NCBI RefSeq assembly: GCF_027920805.1
Contig: NZ_JANWOI010000004.1
Span: 1-64,000 of the forward strand
Source of the DNA: Govania unica
GTDB taxonomy: Bacteria; Pseudomonadota; Alphaproteobacteria; Sphingomonadales; Govanellaceae
Direction: 5' to 3'
DNA length: 64,000 nt
This document shows positions 37,038-45,048 of this stretch, piece after piece. The translations under genes were made by a program, and so were the position numbers. Position 1 is the first letter of the stretch. Every line of letters begins with the position of its first letter. The notes below the pieces were generated by a model, which worked only from the letters and a program-made list of their open reading frames with translations, had not been told where the DNA came from and did no database searches.

Positions 37038-39146
37038 ATGAGCGAGGATGGGCCGGGACAGGACGGGGCAGCGCGGCGCTTGCGACGGGCGGCGATCCTG
37101 CTTGGGGCAGGGGTGGTGCTGGCCGCCATCATCGGCTTTGTGCTGGTGTTTCGCTTTGCCGAAGCCAATCGCGACCGCGATCTCGGGATCTGGCGCGATC
37201 GTCTGACCATCAGCGCTGACGCTCGGGCTGCGGCCGTCGATGACTGGATCAGTGCCGAGCGCGACATGGTGGCGACGGTGGCACGCAATCCGACCCTTGA
37301 ATTTTATCTGACCGAACGCGCCGCCGTGGGTGCTGCGGACAGGGTGACGGACGGTGCGGCGCGGCTTGAAATGATCCGCACCTACCTGCTGTTCAGCGCT
37401 GATCAAAGCGGCTTCAACCCGCCGCCCGGCGGAGCCGAGATCGCCGCCAATATCCCCCGTGCGCGGCGCGGCGGGCTCGCCCTTGTGGATATGACCGGGC
37501 GGTTGTTGAGCGGCACCTCCTGGATGCCGTCCTATGAGGCGCTGCTTACGGCCTATAAAGCCGCACCGCCGGAAAAGGGCGCGGTTTATATCCATGATAT
37601 TTATGCTGGCGAGGCGGGGGAGCCGACCCTAGCTTTGGTCGCTCCGGTTTATGCCCTTGAAGGGGCGGCCGATGGGGTGACGGGCGCGCCGCTTGGCTAT
37701 GTGATTGCGGTGCGGCCTGCGGCCGATCTTTATAGCCGGTTGAGCCAGCCGGGGGACGTCAAGGCGGGCATTGAGACAGTTTTGCTGCGCTCCAAAGCCG
37801 GGCGGATCGAGGATCTGTCGGCCTTGGGCAAATCGGTGCCAGCCGATGACAGGACGTTGGCGGCGTCGCAGGCGCTTGCCGATCCCGGATTATTTGTGCG
37901 CGGCCGTGATGGACAGGGGCACGATGTGCTCGCAACGGCCACGCCGCTCAAGACCATACCGGCCCTGATCATGAGCAGTGTCGAGGCGGGGACGGCCTTG
38001 AATGACATCACCGCGCGCCGAAACGCCACCCTGACCATTTTCGGGCTGGTTATTCTGTGTCTCGCGGCGGCGGCCTTGTTGCTGTGGCGCTATGGTGCGT
38101 CCTTGCGGGCGTCAGCGTCGGCTGCCCGGGCCACGGCCATGGCGGCGCGTTATGAACGGCTGTCGGCGTTCTTGCGGGGGGTCAGCGATGCGCAGCCGAC
38201 CGGGATTCTGGCCTTTGACGCCGACGGCCACTGTCGTTTCGCCAATGAACGGGCGGCGGCGGCGGCCGGGATCTCCGACAGCGACCTGAGCGGCAAAACG
38301 GCGCGGGCCATTTTCGGCCCCACGCTCGGCACCGGGATCGAGGCTGATAATAGAGCGGCGCTTACAAGCAGCAGTCCCGTGAGCCGCAGCCATACGCTCG
38401 CACTCGCGGACGGCAAACGCCAGATTCTGAAAGCCGATCATATGCCGCTTGGGAATATGGAGGGCGATCAGGGCCACCGACCGGGCGTGCTTGTGGTGCT
38501 TGAGGATGTGACCGCGCTTGTGAGCGAACGGGAACGCCGGGAGGACAATCTGCGTCAGCTCGTGAGCACGCTGACCGGGGTGATCGACAGTCGCGATCCC
38601 TATGCCGCCCGTCATTCGCGCTGGGTTGCCGATCTTGCCAAAGTCCTGGCCCGGGATATGGGGCTTGATGACGTGATGGTCGAGACGGCGGAGGTGGCGG
38701 GGGCGCTTCTCAATCTTGGCAAGGTGCTGGTGCCACGTGCGCTCTTGACCAAAAACGAAGCCTTGAGCGCGGCCGAGCTTGAGGACGTGCGGCTGAACAT
38801 TCAGAAAAGCGCTGATCTGTTGCAAGGCGTGGCCTTTAACGGACCGGTGGTGGCGACCATCCGTCAGGCCCAGGCCCATTGGGATGGGAGCGGCCTGCCC
38901 GCAGGACTTGCTGGGAGCGATATTTTGGTCACCGCCCGCATTCTCGCAGTTGCCAACGCCTTTGTCGGCATGATCAGCGCCCGCTCTCACCGCGCGGCGC
39001 TGCCGCTTGAAACGGTGATTGATCTGCTGCTCGGGCAGGCCGGGACGCTCTATGACCGCCGTCCGGTGGCGGCGTTGGTGAATTATCTTGAAAATCAGGG
39101 CGGGCGTGCCCTATGGGCCGCCCGCGCGCTGGAGCCGGGGGAGTAA
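37038..39146 (+). CDS. Membrane sensor with PAS and degenerate HD-GYP domains
   Basis: A 702-residue protein. A helix (about 17-40) is followed by a periplasmic sensor region (about 41-330), a second helix (about 331-351), a PAS domain (about 373-495) and an HD-GYP-like domain (about 500-690). The metal and catalytic residues are lost: the HD pair is Leu558-Asn559 (LLNLGK), the HHE motif is replaced by AQA before HWDGSG, GYP reads GLP, and the later VAD is VAN. It therefore probably binds rather than degrades c-di-GMP, or signals by protein contact. It is divergent from the LapG-like/EAL-like pair across 138 bases. Confidence 0.85.
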   Translation: MSEDGPGQDGAARRLRRAAILLGAGVVLAAIIGFVLVFRFAEANRDRDLGIWRDRLTISADARAAAVDDWISAERDMVATVARNPTLEFYLTERAAVGAADRVTDGAARLEMIRTYLLFSADQSGFNPPPGGAEIAANIPRARRGGLALVDMTGRLLSGTSWMPSYEALLTAYKAAPPEKGAVYIHDIYAGEAGEPTLALVAPVYALEGAADGVTGAPLGYVIAVRPAADLYSRLSQPGDVKAGIETVLLRSKAGRIEDLSALGKSVPADDRTLAASQALADPGLFVRGRDGQGHDVLATATPLKTIPALIMSSVEAGTALNDITARRNATLTIFGLVILCLAAAALLLWRYGASLRASASAARATAMAARYERLSAFLRGVSDAQPTGILAFDADGHCRFANERAAAAAGISDSDLSGKTARAIFGPTLGTGIEADNRAALTSSSPVSRSHTLALADGKRQILKADHMPLGNMEGDQGHRPGVLVVLEDVTALVSERERREDNLRQLVSTLTGVIDSRDPYAARHSRWVADLAKVLARDMGLDDVMVETAEVAGALLNLGKVLVPRALLTKNEALSAAELEDVRLNIQKSADLLQGVAFNGPVVATIRQAQAHWDGSGLPAGLAGSDILVTARILAVANAFVGMISARSHRAALPLETVIDLLLGQAGTLYDRRPVAALVNYLENQGGRALWAARALEPGE

Positions 39147-39165
39147 GGCTGGAGCCAGCTTTATC

Positions 39166-39999
39166 TTACAGGCTGCCGCCGGGGACATCCCAGGCGTAGC
39201 TCATGAGGCCATCGGTGACATAGCTGAAGGCCTCGTCGATGGAATCCGTCACATAGAGCAGATCGAGATCCTCAGCGCTGATGGTGCCATAGCGTACGAG
39301 CGCCTGAAGATTGATCACGTCGTTCCAGAATTGTTTGCCGAACAACACGATGGGCACGACCTTGGTCATTTTGCGGGTTTGCAGCAGGGTCAGGATTTCC
39401 ATTAATTCATCAAGGGTGCCGAACCCGCCCGGCATGACCACGAAGGCCTTGGCGAGATAGGCGAACCAGAACTTGCGCATGAAGAAGTAATGGAACTCGA
39501 AATTGAGCTCCTCGGTGATATAGGGGTTGTGCGACTGTTCGAACGGCAGCGAGATGTTGAAGCCGACACTGGCGCCGCCTGCCTCGCGCGCCCCTCTGTT
39601 GGCCGCTTCCATGATGCCGGGGCCACCGCCGGAACAGACGACAAAGCGATGGCTTGAGCCCTCAAGATTGAGCGACCATTCGGTCAGTCGCCGGGCGAGC
39701 TCCCGCGTGGCCTCATAATACTGCGACATTTCGACCATCAGCTGGCCGCGTGCGATGCCGGTTGCTTCTCCGGCGGCTTCGGCGTTACGCAGGCCGGCCT
39801 CGGCCACATCGCGCGGCTGTAATCGGGCCGAGCCGAAGATGACCACCGTATCCTCAATATTATGCTGTTCGAGATAGGTTTTCGGGCCGAGATATTCGGA
39901 CATGATGCGTAACGGCCGGGCCGCCGGGCTGTTGATGAAATTGGGGTCCTTGTAGGATTTGTTGGATGGCGGCGCACCGAGCGGCGATTTGGGATTCAT
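39166..39999 (-). CDS. LOG family (TIGR00730) nucleotide-processing protein
   Basis: A 277-residue Rossmann-fold protein of the LOG/lysine-decarboxylase-like family. It has the nucleotide-binding GGGPGIMEAANRGAREAGG and the hallmark PGGFGTLDELMEI with catalytic Arg/Glu positions. Family members hydrolyse nucleoside 5'-monophosphates to a base and ribose 5-phosphate, and plant LOG makes active cytokinins. The ATG at 39999 is preceded by AGGATCACC. It converges on the HD-GYP-like gene with a 19-base gap. A hairpin-rich spacer lies upstream. Confidence 0.9.
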   Translation of the reverse strand: MNPKSPLGAPPSNKSYKDPNFINSPAARPLRIMSEYLGPKTYLEQHNIEDTVVIFGSARLQPRDVAEAGLRNAEAAGEATGIARGQLMVEMSQYYEATRELARRLTEWSLNLEGSSHRFVVCSGGGPGIMEAANRGAREAGGASVGFNISLPFEQSHNPYITEELNFEFHYFFMRKFWFAYLAKAFVVMPGGFGTLDELMEILTLLQTRKMTKVVPIVLFGKQFWNDVINLQALVRYGTISAEDLDLLYVTDSIDEAFSYVTDGLMSYAWDVPGGSL

Positions 40000-40086
40000 G
40001 GTGATCCTTTTCTGCAAACGGGGGGTTACGGTATGGATAAACTCCCCTTATGACGGTTGCAGTCTAGCAGATGCGATGCGCGCATG

Positions 40087-40120
40087 AAAAAAAACCCTGC
40101 ATCCAGTCAGAGATGCAGGG
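40087..40120 (-). terminator. Rho-independent terminator
   Basis: On the minus strand CCCTGCATC pairs with GATGCAGGG over an 8-base loop, followed by eight T. It lies 136 bases beyond the cell-wall hydrolase stop and about 90 bases before the LOG start. It could end the hydrolase transcript or act as a leader attenuator for the LOG gene. Confidence 0.8.
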
Positions 40121-40183
40121 CCGCCAAGTCGACTTAAACGTCCCTGGAGCAAAGCTGCCAGGGTAAGTCATCATGGCGCGCGC

Positions 40184-40225
40184 AAAGCTCAATATCCTTG
40201 ATCTCGATCAAGAATATTGAGCTTT
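40184..40225. repeat. 42-base near-perfect inverted repeat
   Basis: Two 20-base arms, AAAGCTCAATATCCTTGATC and GATCAAGAATATTGAGCTTT, are separated by TC with a single mismatch. A smaller inverted repeat, CCCTGG...CCAGGG (about 40142-40162), lies just before it, and the terminator above follows. It could form a cruciform, a long RNA hairpin or a large protein-binding palindrome. Confidence 0.85.
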
Positions 40226-40255
40226 GTCCTGCTAATCAGGGGGGTAATCAGGGGG

Positions 40256-40927
40256 TTAGCGGCTCGCCACGAAGCGGACGTTCGGGGTCGGCTCCTGATA
40301 GAACACATGCTGGCCGACCTTGACGGTCTGCTTCAGGGTCATGGCCCATTCGGGTTCGACGCTGCGGGCGTGGAAATGGGTCGAGGCCCGGGTGGCATCC
40401 TTGCTGGCCCCGGTCAACGCCTCAAGGGCGACCTTGAGCGACTGGCGCCAGGCCCATTTGTCGTTCGGCTTGTCCGAGCGGCCGTCACAGGCAAAGGAGA
40501 ACTGGCAGCGATTGGGCTGGTTCTTGTTCTGATAGACCACGCCGCAGATGGTGCTTGGATAGCGGCCATCGCGCAGGCGGTTCAGAACCACATGGGCCAC
40601 GGCCTGCTGACCGGCCTTGGTTTCGCCACGGGCTTCGAAATAGACGGCCTGGGCGAGACAGCGGTATTGGCTGGCTACGGCGATTTCCTGTTGGCTGACG
40701 TCGCTCGCATCCTTCGAGAGGACGGAGACATAGGTGCCAACCCGGTGCAAACCACCGATCATCGAGCCAAGACGGTCGAGCGAGGAGGGCACGGCAGGGG
40801 ATTGGGCAGCCGGGGATGAGGCCGGGATAACCGGAGCCGACGCTGAAGGTGACGCGCCATGCGCGACCGACATCAGCGGCAGACTTGTTAGCAAGATCAT
40901 GAGGCCAGAGGCCAAGTTACGTCGCAT
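40256..40927 (-). CDS. SleB-type cell-wall hydrolase (Hydrolase_2)
   Basis: A 223-residue exported protein. It has a signal peptide (MRRNLASGLMILLTSLPL...), a Ser/Ala/Pro-rich linker, and a C-terminal SleB/CwlJ-like domain from about residue 95. The family motif is clear: CLAQAVYFEARGE with the catalytic glutamate, QQAVAHVVLNRL, and CQFSFACDG. The domain cleaves peptidoglycan; in alphaproteobacteria such proteins take part in wall remodelling. The ATG at 40927 follows GGAGAG. It is divergent from the exported methyltransferase-like gene. Confidence 0.9.
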   Translation of the reverse strand: MRRNLASGLMILLTSLPLMSVAHGASPSASAPVIPASSPAAQSPAVPSSLDRLGSMIGGLHRVGTYVSVLSKDASDVSQQEIAVASQYRCLAQAVYFEARGETKAGQQAVAHVVLNRLRDGRYPSTICGVVYQNKNQPNRCQFSFACDGRSDKPNDKWAWRQSLKVALEALTGASKDATRASTHFHARSVEPEWAMTLKQTVKVGQHVFYQEPTPNVRFVASR

Positions 40928-41234
40928 ATGTTCGTACTCTCCACTCGCGCTTTTCTTGAAGTTCGAGATGGACCTCAAATTTCAAGCCGATGCCAAAATT
41001 CACGGGAACGGCACAAATAACACTGTGCAACATGTTCCAAATTCCGGCCTCTTGCGCGTTTGAACGGCTGTTTTTGCCGTCTCAAGACTGAAGCTTTGCA
41101 CGTCAAAATCGACGAGAATAAGGCAACAACGCAAGTTAAAATTTAATATAATTGGCGGAATTCCGCTTAACTTCTTGATATCCAAGAGATTGTTGTTAGC
41201 CTTTTCTTAACCATTTGAACCGGGGAGACGGACG
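40928..41234. other. Divergent promoter region, no gene seen
   Basis: About 307 bases, AT-rich towards the right end. A consensus TATAAT (41147-41152) faces the methyltransferase-like gene. A -35 match upstream of it (CAACAA, 17 bases away) is poor, so this may be an activator-dependent promoter. No RNA gene or repeat was recognised. Confidence 0.45.
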
Positions 41235-42086
41235 ATGCGCAAAGTTTTTGGGACAATATTTGTCAGTTTGGGATTCGTTGTCGCAGTTTCGGCGGGTCTT
41301 ATGCCGCTCGCGAAACCGGCCTATTCGGCCGACATGACCGCACGCCTGACCGAGCTTGCGAACGGCTCATGGCGGAGCGAGGCGGATAAAGCCCGCAACG
41401 ACTATCGCCATCCCGTTGAAACCTTGAATTTCTTCGGGATCAACGACCATATGAGCGTGGTGGAACTCAGCCCCAGCGGTGGATGGTATATGGAGATCCT
41501 GGCGCCGCTTCTCAAGGACCGGGGCATATATTATGCGGCCGGATTTTCGCGCAGCGACACGTCGGACTATGCGAAGCGTATGATCAAGGTGATGGATGAC
41601 AAGATCGCCAGCCATCCGGATCTTTACGGCAAGGTGCGGATAACCCCCCTGAGGCCGCCCGCGACCGAGACGGCGGCAGACCCGATTGCGCCGGAGGGCA
41701 GCGCCGATATGGTGCTGACCTTCCGCAATATCCATAACTGGCTGGCGTCAGGCACGTTTCCTGAGATTCTGGCCCGGGCCCATAAGGCGCTGAAGCCGGG
41801 CGGGGTGCTTGGAGTCGTTGAACATCGTGCCGATCCGGCGGCTCCGGTCGATGAAAAGGCCAAAAGCGGTTATGTCAACGAAGCCTATATCATCGGCGTG
41901 ATCGAAAAGGCCGGGTTCAAACTTGAAGCCGCATCCGAGATCAATGCCAATCCCAAGGATGATCATAATCATCCGAAAGGCGTCTGGACCCTGCCACCAA
42001 CCTATTCGCTCGGCGATCAGGACCGGGCCAAATATCAGGCCATCGGCGAAAGCGACCGCATGACTCTGAAGTTCCGCAAGATTTAA
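41235..42086 (+). CDS. Exported SAM-methyltransferase-like protein
   Basis: A 283-residue protein with a signal peptide (VFGTIFVSLGFVVAVSAGLM...AKPAYSA) followed by a class I methyltransferase fold of the COG4798 type. A degenerate motif I appears in MSVVELSPSGGWYMEILAPL. Later come DMVLTFRNIHNWL and the post-motif HKALKPGGVLGVVEHRA. SAM is cytoplasmic, so the role of an exported member is unclear; it may have lost methyl transfer or bind another ligand. It is a single gene ended by a bidirectional terminator. Confidence 0.85.
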   Translation: MRKVFGTIFVSLGFVVAVSAGLMPLAKPAYSADMTARLTELANGSWRSEADKARNDYRHPVETLNFFGINDHMSVVELSPSGGWYMEILAPLLKDRGIYYAAGFSRSDTSDYAKRMIKVMDDKIASHPDLYGKVRITPLRPPATETAADPIAPEGSADMVLTFRNIHNWLASGTFPEILARAHKALKPGGVLGVVEHRADPAAPVDEKAKSGYVNEAYIIGVIEKAGFKLEAASEINANPKDDHNHPKGVWTLPPTYSLGDQDRAKYQAIGESDRMTLKFRKI

Positions 42087-42091
42087 GCTAC

Positions 42092-42129
42092 AAAAAAACC
42101 GGGCTTTGATCATCAAAGCCCGGTTTTTA
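42092..42129. terminator. Bidirectional terminator between convergent genes
   Basis: AAAAAAACCGGGCTTTGAT pairs with its complement ATCAAAGCCCGGTTTTT around a three-base centre. T-runs on both strands serve the methyltransferase-like gene (plus) and the DUF983 gene (minus). Confidence 0.93.
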
Positions 42130-42146
42130 TTGTGATCAGTCTGAGG

Positions 42147-42551
42147 TCAGGCCTCGGTTTTTTCGCTGCTCTCGGTACCCGTGATGCCGAGTGAGCTCAT
42201 CAGGCCCAGAGTGCCGCCCTTGATGTAAGGCAGCAGCCCGAGGGTCAGCGCCGCAGTCAGCGGCAGCCAGATCAGGGAATGGGCCAGCAGGGAAATGGCA
42301 TAATATTTCTCGGCCAGGAACATCAGCGGAATGACGATATGACCGACGATGACAATGGTGAAATAAGGCGGGGCATCATCGGCCCGCACCTTGCCAAGGG
42401 CAGCGTTACAATGGCTGCAGGAGGGGGCGACCTTGAGATATCCGACAAAAGCCGCGCCAACACCACAAACCGGACATTTGCGGCGCAAGCCACGCCAGAC
42501 AGCCTGACCTAACGAGGGACGTTCAAGGGATACGGGGGACAGCTCGATCAT
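42147..42551 (-). CDS. DUF983 membrane protein
   Basis: A 134-residue DUF983 protein. A zinc-ribbon-like pair (KCPVCG at about 25-30 and CSHC at about 45-48) is followed by two transmembrane helices (about 64-82 and 86-107). The family is common in alphaproteobacteria, often near aa3 oxidase assembly genes, and its function is unknown. Here it stands alone, converging on the methyltransferase-like gene. Confidence 0.9.
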   Translation of the reverse strand: MIELSPVSLERPSLGQAVWRGLRRKCPVCGVGAAFVGYLKVAPSCSHCNAALGKVRADDAPPYFTIVIVGHIVIPLMFLAEKYYAISLLAHSLIWLPLTAALTLGLLPYIKGGTLGLMSSLGITGTESSEKTEA

Positions 42552-42744
42552 GCAGTTTATCCTTCGGTAGACCCGAGGTTAGACCGTGAGGCGTAAGGCC
42601 TCCTGGCGAAGATATTCAGATGCTGGGAGGCTTCTAGCATAAAAACAGTCAAAGACCCATACCAACGCCGCCATGGCCGTCATGTGCGGGGAGCATACCC
42701 CCCAGAGGTATTTTGGCCACAGGTATTTTTTGAAAGGGATTCTG

Positions 42745-43188
42745 ATGTCACGCGAGGCTTTTCGTTATTCCTATCCGCTGCGGGTCCGCTATTCGGAGAT
42801 TGATGGCCAAGGCATTGTCTATAATGCCCATTACATGACCTATTGCGATATCGCCACGACCGAATATATGCGGGCGCTCGGCATCGCGCTTGATGTGGAG
42901 ACCGCGCGGGCGAGCGGCGCCGATGTGCATCTTGTGAAGGCGACCTTTGAATGGAAAGCCCCGGCGCTGGCCGATCAGGAGCTTGATATTCTGGTGCGGA
43001 CCGAGCGAATCGGTCGCTCCAGCCTGACGCTCGTGATCGAAATCCATCCGCGCGACGAGGACAGTCTGCTGCTGCGGTCTGAAATTGTTTATGTCTATAC
43101 CGATCAGACCACGCGGCGGTCGACCCCGCTGCCCGAAGACTGGATCGCCCGCATCCAGGCGTTTGACGGCGTTATGGCATCATCCTAA
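42745..43188 (+). CDS. Acyl-CoA thioesterase, 4HBT hot-dog fold
   Basis: A 147-residue hot-dog-fold protein similar to YbgC and 4-hydroxybenzoyl-CoA thioesterases. The segment VRYSEIDGQGIVYNAHYMTY matches the family's catalytic helix, with the expected aspartate and NAHY. The ATG at 42745 follows AAGGGA; an extension upstream lacks support. It is not linked to tol-pal genes, so a free acyl-CoA thioesterase role is more likely than the Tol-associated one. The 3' end is followed by duplicated family B repeats. Confidence 0.88.
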   Translation: MSREAFRYSYPLRVRYSEIDGQGIVYNAHYMTYCDIATTEYMRALGIALDVETARASGADVHLVKATFEWKAPALADQELDILVRTERIGRSSLTLVIEIHPRDEDSLLLRSEIVYVYTDQTTRRSTPLPEDWIARIQAFDGVMASS

Positions 43189-43515
43189 AAACCCCCTCAG
43201 CGTCATCGCGAGCCGCATAAGCGGCGTGGCGATCCAGATTCTTGATCAAGGGACGGAAGGGCTGGATTGCTTCGGCGTGCGCCTCGCAATGACGGGGATG
43301 GGTGTTTGTTTCTGCAGTCGGGCGATCAGGCTTGAGCCGGACAGCCCGCTGCTGCCGCGCCATCCTAAAAGCCGTCATCGCGAGCCGCGTAAGCGGCGTG
43401 GCGATCCAGACTCTTGGTCGGGGACAAAGGACTGGATTGCTTTGGCTTTGCCTCGCAATGACGATGTGTCTTGGTGGGGGTGTTTATTTCTGTAGCCGGG
43501 CGATCAGGCTTGAGG
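43187..43515. repeat. Tandemly duplicated spacer with family B repeats (B2, B3)
   Basis: Two units, from about 43185 and about 43360, each start CATCCTAAAA, carry a B element (43201-43294 and 43373-43463), and end TTTCTG(C/T)AG(T/C)CGGGCGATCAGGCTTGAG. The start of unit 1 is the tail of the thioesterase gene, and the end of unit 2 is the tail of the dehydrogenase gene. Spacing between units is 172 to 178 bases. Confidence 0.85.
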
Positions 43516-44353
43516 TGTCGAAGCGCTGTCCGCCCATGGCCTGAACCTCGCCATAGAATTGATCGACGAGGGCGGTCAGCGGCAGATTGGCTCCGTTTCG
43601 TCGCGCTTCGTCGAGGGTGATGCCGAGGTCCTTGCGCATCCAGTCGACGGCGAAGCCGAAATCGAATTTGCCGGTAACCATGGTGGCGGCGCGGTTTTCC
43701 ATCTGCCAGGACTGGGCGGCACCCTTGGAGATCACCTCGACCACGGCGAGCGGGTCGAGCCCTGCTTTTTGGGCGAAATGAAGCCCTTCGGCCAATCCTT
43801 CGACAATACCGGCGATGCAGATCTGATTGACCATCTTGGCCAGCTGCCCGCTGCCCGAGGGGCCGAGCAGGCGGGTGAAGCGGGCGTAACAGGCCATCAC
43901 CGGCTCGGCGCGGGCGAAGGGCTCAGGGTTGCCGCCGACCATGATGGTGAGCTTGCCGCCTTCGGCACCGGCCTGCCCGCCGGACACCGGGGCGTCGAGG
44001 AACTGGAGGCCAAGACCAAGCGCCGCTTCATGCAGCTCGCGGGCGACGCTGGCGGACGCGGTGGTGTGATCGATGAAAATCGCCCCGGGCTTCATGGCTC
44101 CGAAAGCGCCCCCCGCTCCGGTGGTGACGGTGCGGAGGTCGTGATCATTGCCGACGCAGGCAAACACCATGTCGGCCTCACGCACCGCCTCGGCCGGGCT
44201 GCGGGCGGCATGGCCCTTGTGGGTGACGGCCCAATGGTCGGCCTTCGACAGCGTGCGGTTGAACACTGTGACCTTATGTCCGGCGGCGGCAAGATGACCG
44301 GCCATGGGATAGCCCATGATGCCAAGACCGATGAAGGCGAGGTTCAATGTCAT
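43484..44353 (-). CDS. 3-hydroxyisobutyrate dehydrogenase-family beta-hydroxyacid dehydrogenase
   Basis: A 289-residue NAD(P)-dependent oxidoreductase with the fold LAFIGLGIMGYPMAGHL, the substrate motif FLDAPVSGGQAGAEGG and the catalytic lysine in GQLAKMVNQICIAG. Family members act on 3-hydroxyisobutyrate, tartronate semialdehyde or succinic semialdehyde, and the substrate cannot be fixed from sequence alone. The ATG at 44353 has GGAG upstream. The last 30 bases are duplicated in the neighbouring repeat unit (about 43307-43335). Confidence 0.9.
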   Translation of the reverse strand: MTLNLAFIGLGIMGYPMAGHLAAAGHKVTVFNRTLSKADHWAVTHKGHAARSPAEAVREADMVFACVGNDHDLRTVTTGAGGAFGAMKPGAIFIDHTTASASVARELHEAALGLGLQFLDAPVSGGQAGAEGGKLTIMVGGNPEPFARAEPVMACYARFTRLLGPSGSGQLAKMVNQICIAGIVEGLAEGLHFAQKAGLDPLAVVEVISKGAAQSWQMENRAATMVTGKFDFGFAVDWMRKDLGITLDEARRNGANLPLTALVDQFYGEVQAMGGQRFDTSSLIARLQK

Positions 44354-44505
44354 GCCGGAACTCCAGTGAGAAGATTGGTGATTAAAATCCCAAACAATCC
44401 GCAGGCTTGCAAGAGAGGATAAGAATCTCATGGTGGCCGCCGCGCGGGGATGCTAAATCTCGGCCTTATTCGTGAATGTGAGCCTAGCAACAGGGACCAG
44501 CGACC

Positions 44506-44718
44506 GTGGACGATACCGAACTTCTGAAGCTGCAGAAATATATGAACGATCTGTTTGGCACGCGCGGCATCCGCGTCAAGAAAGGCCGGACCACGGGCGC
44601 CGCCGAAGTCGAGATGAAGGATGAATTCATCGGCACGATTTATCGGGATGAGGACGAGGGTGAAGTGTCCTACAGCTTCACCATGTCGATTCTGGATATT
44701 GACCTCGGGGCTGAATAA
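44506..44718 (+). CDS. DUF3126 family protein
   Basis: A 70-residue acidic protein typical of the alphaproteobacterial DUF3126 family: LLKLQKYMNDLFGTRGIRVK, then DEFIGTIYRDEDEGEVSYSF. The start is a GTG at 44506 with an AGGGA-type site upstream. It is a single gene closed by a strong terminator. Function unknown. Confidence 0.9.
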   Translation: MDDTELLKLQKYMNDLFGTRGIRVKKGRTTGAAEVEMKDEFIGTIYRDEDEGEVSYSFTMSILDIDLGAE

Positions 44719-44719
44719 C

Positions 44720-44762
44720 AAAACGGCCTGGCCCCCGATCTTATGGGGGCCAGGCCGTTTTT
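44720..44762 (+). terminator. Rho-independent terminator of the DUF3126 gene
   Basis: The 13-base arms CGGCCTGGCCCCC and GGGGGCCAGGCCG have an eight-base loop and are followed by TTTTT. It lies immediately after the stop codon. Confidence 0.95.
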
Positions 44763-45048
44763 AAACCGGATGAATCAGGCCCGTGCTTTGGGCTGCCGGA
44801 TGCCGCGTGCTTCTAGGAGCGGCAGAACACTATCGCGGAAATAGGGAAATTCCGCGGCGTCCCGATCAGGGGATAGCCGCCATGCCTCATGGTTATGCGG
44901 TCGCGAGTGAGCGCCTGAAGATCATGGGAGAAGGCTGGGCATGGGCGAATTGCTGGCGCACAAGACAAACTGTCGACGATTTTTCTCTGTTTTTCCGTGC
45001 GGCAATATGCTGATGTGACCCGACCTTGTAACGGCCATAGGACCGATC
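44763..45048. other. Spacer with a possible gene remnant on the minus strand
   Basis: About 286 bases. On the minus strand (44921-44775) a 48-codon stretch without a start reads in part HNHEAWRLSPDRDAAEFPYF and ends VLPLLEARGIRQPKARA before a stop. Composition is protein-like, and the tail vaguely recalls the C terminus of flavin-dependent monooxygenases, but I cannot confirm a family. No RNA gene was recognised. The right part is the leader of the carbonic anhydrase gene. Confidence 0.3.

Noticed and set aside
43201-43463. CRISPR array from regularly spaced repeats
   Set aside because: Only two copies, about 90 bases long, with similar internal sequences and no unique spacers or cas genes.
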